From: Setaria digitata
Taxonomy: Eukaryota; Nematoda; Chromadorea; Rhabditida; Setariidae
Direction of reading: 5' to 3'
Assembly: GCA_003640385.1 (NCBI GenBank)
Contig: RCAB01000440.1
Coordinates: 1 to 51,434 of the forward strand
Length of the DNA: 51,434 nucleotides
Shown piece after piece: positions 49,142 to 51,434 of this stretch (positions are counted from its first letter, which is position 1; each line of letters opens with the position of its first letter). Under the pieces are notes generated by a model. That model worked only from the letters and a program-made list of their open reading frames with translations, did not search any database and was not told the origin of the DNA. The position numbers were made by a program, and so were the translations under genes.

Positions 49142-50107
49142 TCTGCTATAAATGTGATGAAATCTGAAATGAATTGTTGTTGTTCGCAAGATGATGTGTC
49201 AACTTCATTAGTATTCCAGGCAGAATTTTATAGCATCCATCGTCTATGACTGTAATGTTATATTAAATTTATTCATCATTTTTTAACAAACCAAAAAAGG
49301 AAGCTGTGGAATCTGCAATTCCAGAATGTTTTCTCGAATCAGTTTGTTATTTTACATCTATTTTGACTTCAAGCAATAAAAACGAGATTTCTCAAGAACT
49401 TCAATCATCTTTTGATGGTAATGCATTCTGCAGGTAGTTTCTCATCCGCTTCATTCATAATACCAATTAACAAAGGACTACTGTAGAAACTGTCCATTGA
49501 AGCTATCGAGTTTCCATCTGAGATCGGAAAGACCTTCATATTATCATAAAATATTTGAATTTCGAAGTAAGTTTGATAAAGGCGTAATTAATATAATTAA
49601 TTACGATGAATCTAGTTACTTTCTCCAATCGAGATCGTCAGTGAACCAAGAATAAAGAGATGCAGGAGCAGCTTATGAAAGGTAAAATTTAAATAAATCA
49701 TTTTTGTGCATAATTGAAAGATTCTGATGCTTCCATAAAATATTGTCGTGGAGAGTACATGTTGTCATTTGTTAGGTAATTTTCATTCAATCATTTAAGT
49801 ACTTTTTCTTTTGATTTTTATAAGTAAAGAGAACCTTTCAAGTTAACTTTTACCCTATCACTATAACGGCTGTTGACTGTTAGAACTAAGATGAATGAAA
49901 CAGGAAGTTAACGGAGATTGTTGAAAAGAAATCAAAAACGGTCTAACTTCACATTTATTGTTGACAGTAACTTTGACAGTAACTGACAGTAACTTCACAT
50001 TTATTGTTTCATCATTAAAATAATGATTATTGTTCTAATTCAATATCGAGGAAAAAGAAACAGAAGAATTATGAAAAGGAACGAAATGATGCTTCTGAGA
50101 GTAGCAT
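49142..50107. other. spacer between the two TIL inhibitor genes
   Basis: About 1 kb without coding signal. A short direct repeat, AACTTCACATTTATTGTT, occurs at ~49946 and ~49990 with TTGACAGTAAC/CTGACAGTAAC units between. Confidence 0.55.
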
Positions 50108-50775
50108 TCAGAATCTTTGTCGCTTATATGTAAATTTTGAGCATTGAGATGCGCGAATACATTGCCCTGTAGTATTTCTTCTGAATCCATTATATGGTGA
50201 ACAGTAGCAATGTGATGGTCTGCAGTTTGCAGTGCATGGAGTCTGGAAGAAAGCAAGATGAATTAACTGGTGGTAAGCTAAATATATAAAATTTTTATTA
50301 TCAAATTTAGATTTCCAGTTGTTCATTATTCTTTGTGTGATACCTTTCGGTTTGGAGAAAAGAAGACGTGTGAAAGCGACGCACACAGTTCACGTTTTGA
50401 CGTAATTTATTTCATTAAAGATGAATGGGTTGAAGACCCACATGGGTTTTTAATTTGTGTAGCATGAGTTGATAAACTTATCTCATTATTAGAAATTTTA
50501 ATCACTAACTGATTCACTTTGACCACATTTCAGTTCGCATCCTGCACATTCCGTCCATACCTCGTTTACTCCACACTTACGTTGAGTATGTGTGTTAACG
50601 TACGTCAAAATTGTTACCAGTACCTGCCTCAAAGTTTCCATCATACACTTTTGAACCTAACTCATTTAAAATTGTGAATATCAATTAAAGTATCTACCTT
50701 ATCAGTAAACAGTTATCAATTTTATCAATTTAACAAATCAAGACTTACTATTAGAATGATATTGATAGAATTCAT
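50108..50775 (-). CDS. secreted TIL-domain serine protease inhibitor 2 (Ala-Asn reactive site)
   Basis: Paralogue of the neighbouring inhibitor with the same three-exon plan: a 27-nt first exon (50775-50749, MNSINIILI), exon 2 (~50631-50512) with the rest of the signal peptide (VLVTILTYVNTHTQ) and CGVNEVWTECAGCELKCG, and exon 3 (~50247-50108, after TTCCAG) with PCTANCRPSHCYCSPYNGF and GQCIRASQC, then a short basic tail. Ten TIL cysteines are present. The loop between Cys5 and Cys6 is Thr-Ala-Asn, so P1 is probably Ala, as in elastase-directed inhibitors, unlike the Lys of its neighbour. Secretion is expected. Host enzyme or endogenous target is unknown. Confidence 0.92.
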
Positions 50776-51434
50776 TGTTATCTGATTGATTGAATTCCAC
50801 CTGAAACACATGTCCAAGAGATCGCCGTTTCTATTTGTATTTGATGAGGAAATGATAAACTTAAATTGTTAGTGCTTGTAATAATGCGAAAGTTCAGAAG
50901 GCCCAAAGGAAGAGGATGCAAGTTATACAAAACTGTGATAAAAATTCAAAATTTTAATATCTTCTACAACATTCTTCCTACTCTATTTTCAGACTAACCA
51001 TATATGAAATAGCTAAAATGTCTAATAGCTTCCATTTATTACCAAGGAAAAAAAGAAAAAGATGGAAAGTATTATTAACTCTTCAGGAATTGAAACAAAA
51101 TCATTGGAAAGAATCAATTAAATCAACGCACTTACGAATTAACACGATGAAATGACAAATCTTTTATTTATCAGTCGTTTTAAACACTCGTCCTATCACT
51201 CTACTGGTACACCGCCTTTCTCTTGCGAAAGAAATATTTTGCGAGTAGAAAAACAAGTTAATGACTAATCGAAATTAAAAAAAGAAGGGAAAAGAAAAGA
51301 AGCCTTGATAAGTTTTATGATGTTAATAGCAAATATGAATAAGTCAGTTGATGAGTGACAGAAGTTGAAGACTTCCTGACGAGAAAGTTTTATTTTCTTT
51401 TTCGTGACAAGTATGTGATTTAGAGGAAGAAGCA
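50776..51434. other. 5' flank of TIL inhibitor 2 to window end; nothing recognised
   Basis: AT-rich, no coding exon supported on either strand. Contains the presumed trans-splice acceptor of TIL inhibitor 2 (TTTCAG about 25 nt before the ATG). Confidence 0.5.

Noticed and set aside
1..51434. Wolbachia-derived or transposon insert, CRISPR-like array, or multi-gene defence system
   Set aside because: No intronless bacterial-type frames, transposase, reverse transcriptase, spaced repeats or clustered unknown genes were seen.

Overview
The window is nuclear DNA of a parasitic nematode, most likely a filarial worm (Onchocercidae). It is AT-rich, its genes are split by many short to medium introns with TTTCAG-type acceptors, and several proteins read as nematode or filarial: an Ov-16-like secreted PEBP and a pair of ten-cysteine TIL protease inhibitors. 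Several start codons sit a few bases after a good 3' splice acceptor that has no partner donor, which fits spliced-leader trans-splicing. I saw no bacterial or Wolbachia insert, no transposase, no rRNA and no convincing tRNA. All gene models were joined by eye from reading frames, splice motifs and phase matching.

Layout. 1-2.6 kb: no gene, simple repeats. 2.6-6 kb (-): apoptosis-inducing factor (AIFM1/wah-1). 6.6-7.7 kb (-): small single-pass, probably mitochondrial protein. 8.8-10.8 kb (-): Ov-16-like phosphatidylethanolamine-binding protein. 11.6-12.2 kb (-): weak candidate for a 76-residue presequence-plus-helix protein. 12.8-15.5 kb (-): TMEM164, complete in seven phase-matched exons. 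18.8-20.6 kb (-): TMEM272-like four-helix membrane protein. 21.6-28.6 kb (-): OS-9-type ER lectin with MRH domain and two possible C-terminal exons. 30.0-32.6 kb (-): ITPA, carrying inside its first intron a same-strand single-exon gene with its own splice acceptor and polyadenylation signal. 33.3-36.2 kb (-): SAMM50. 37.3-39.4 kb (+): the only clear plus-strand gene, a protein of unknown family, head-to-head with SAMM50. 40.4-40.8 kb (-): small heat-shock protein. 43.1-46.9 kb (-): C2H2 zinc-finger protein, 5' end not found. 48.2-49.1 and 50.1-50.8 kb (-): two paralogous secreted TIL inhibitors.

Together this is an ordinary housekeeping neighbourhood: mitochondrial import and redox (SAMM50, AIF, the small mitochondrial candidates), ER quality control (OS-9), nucleotide sanitation (ITPA) and lipid remodelling (TMEM164). 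Secreted parasite-type genes are interspersed (PEBP, TIL pair). No new multi-gene system is visible. The best leads for something undescribed are the gene nested in ITPA, the unknown plus-strand gene, the alternative OS-9 tail, and the divergent reactive sites of the TIL pair. Two places carry a near-identical local duplication broken by a single N and are best treated as assembly joins.
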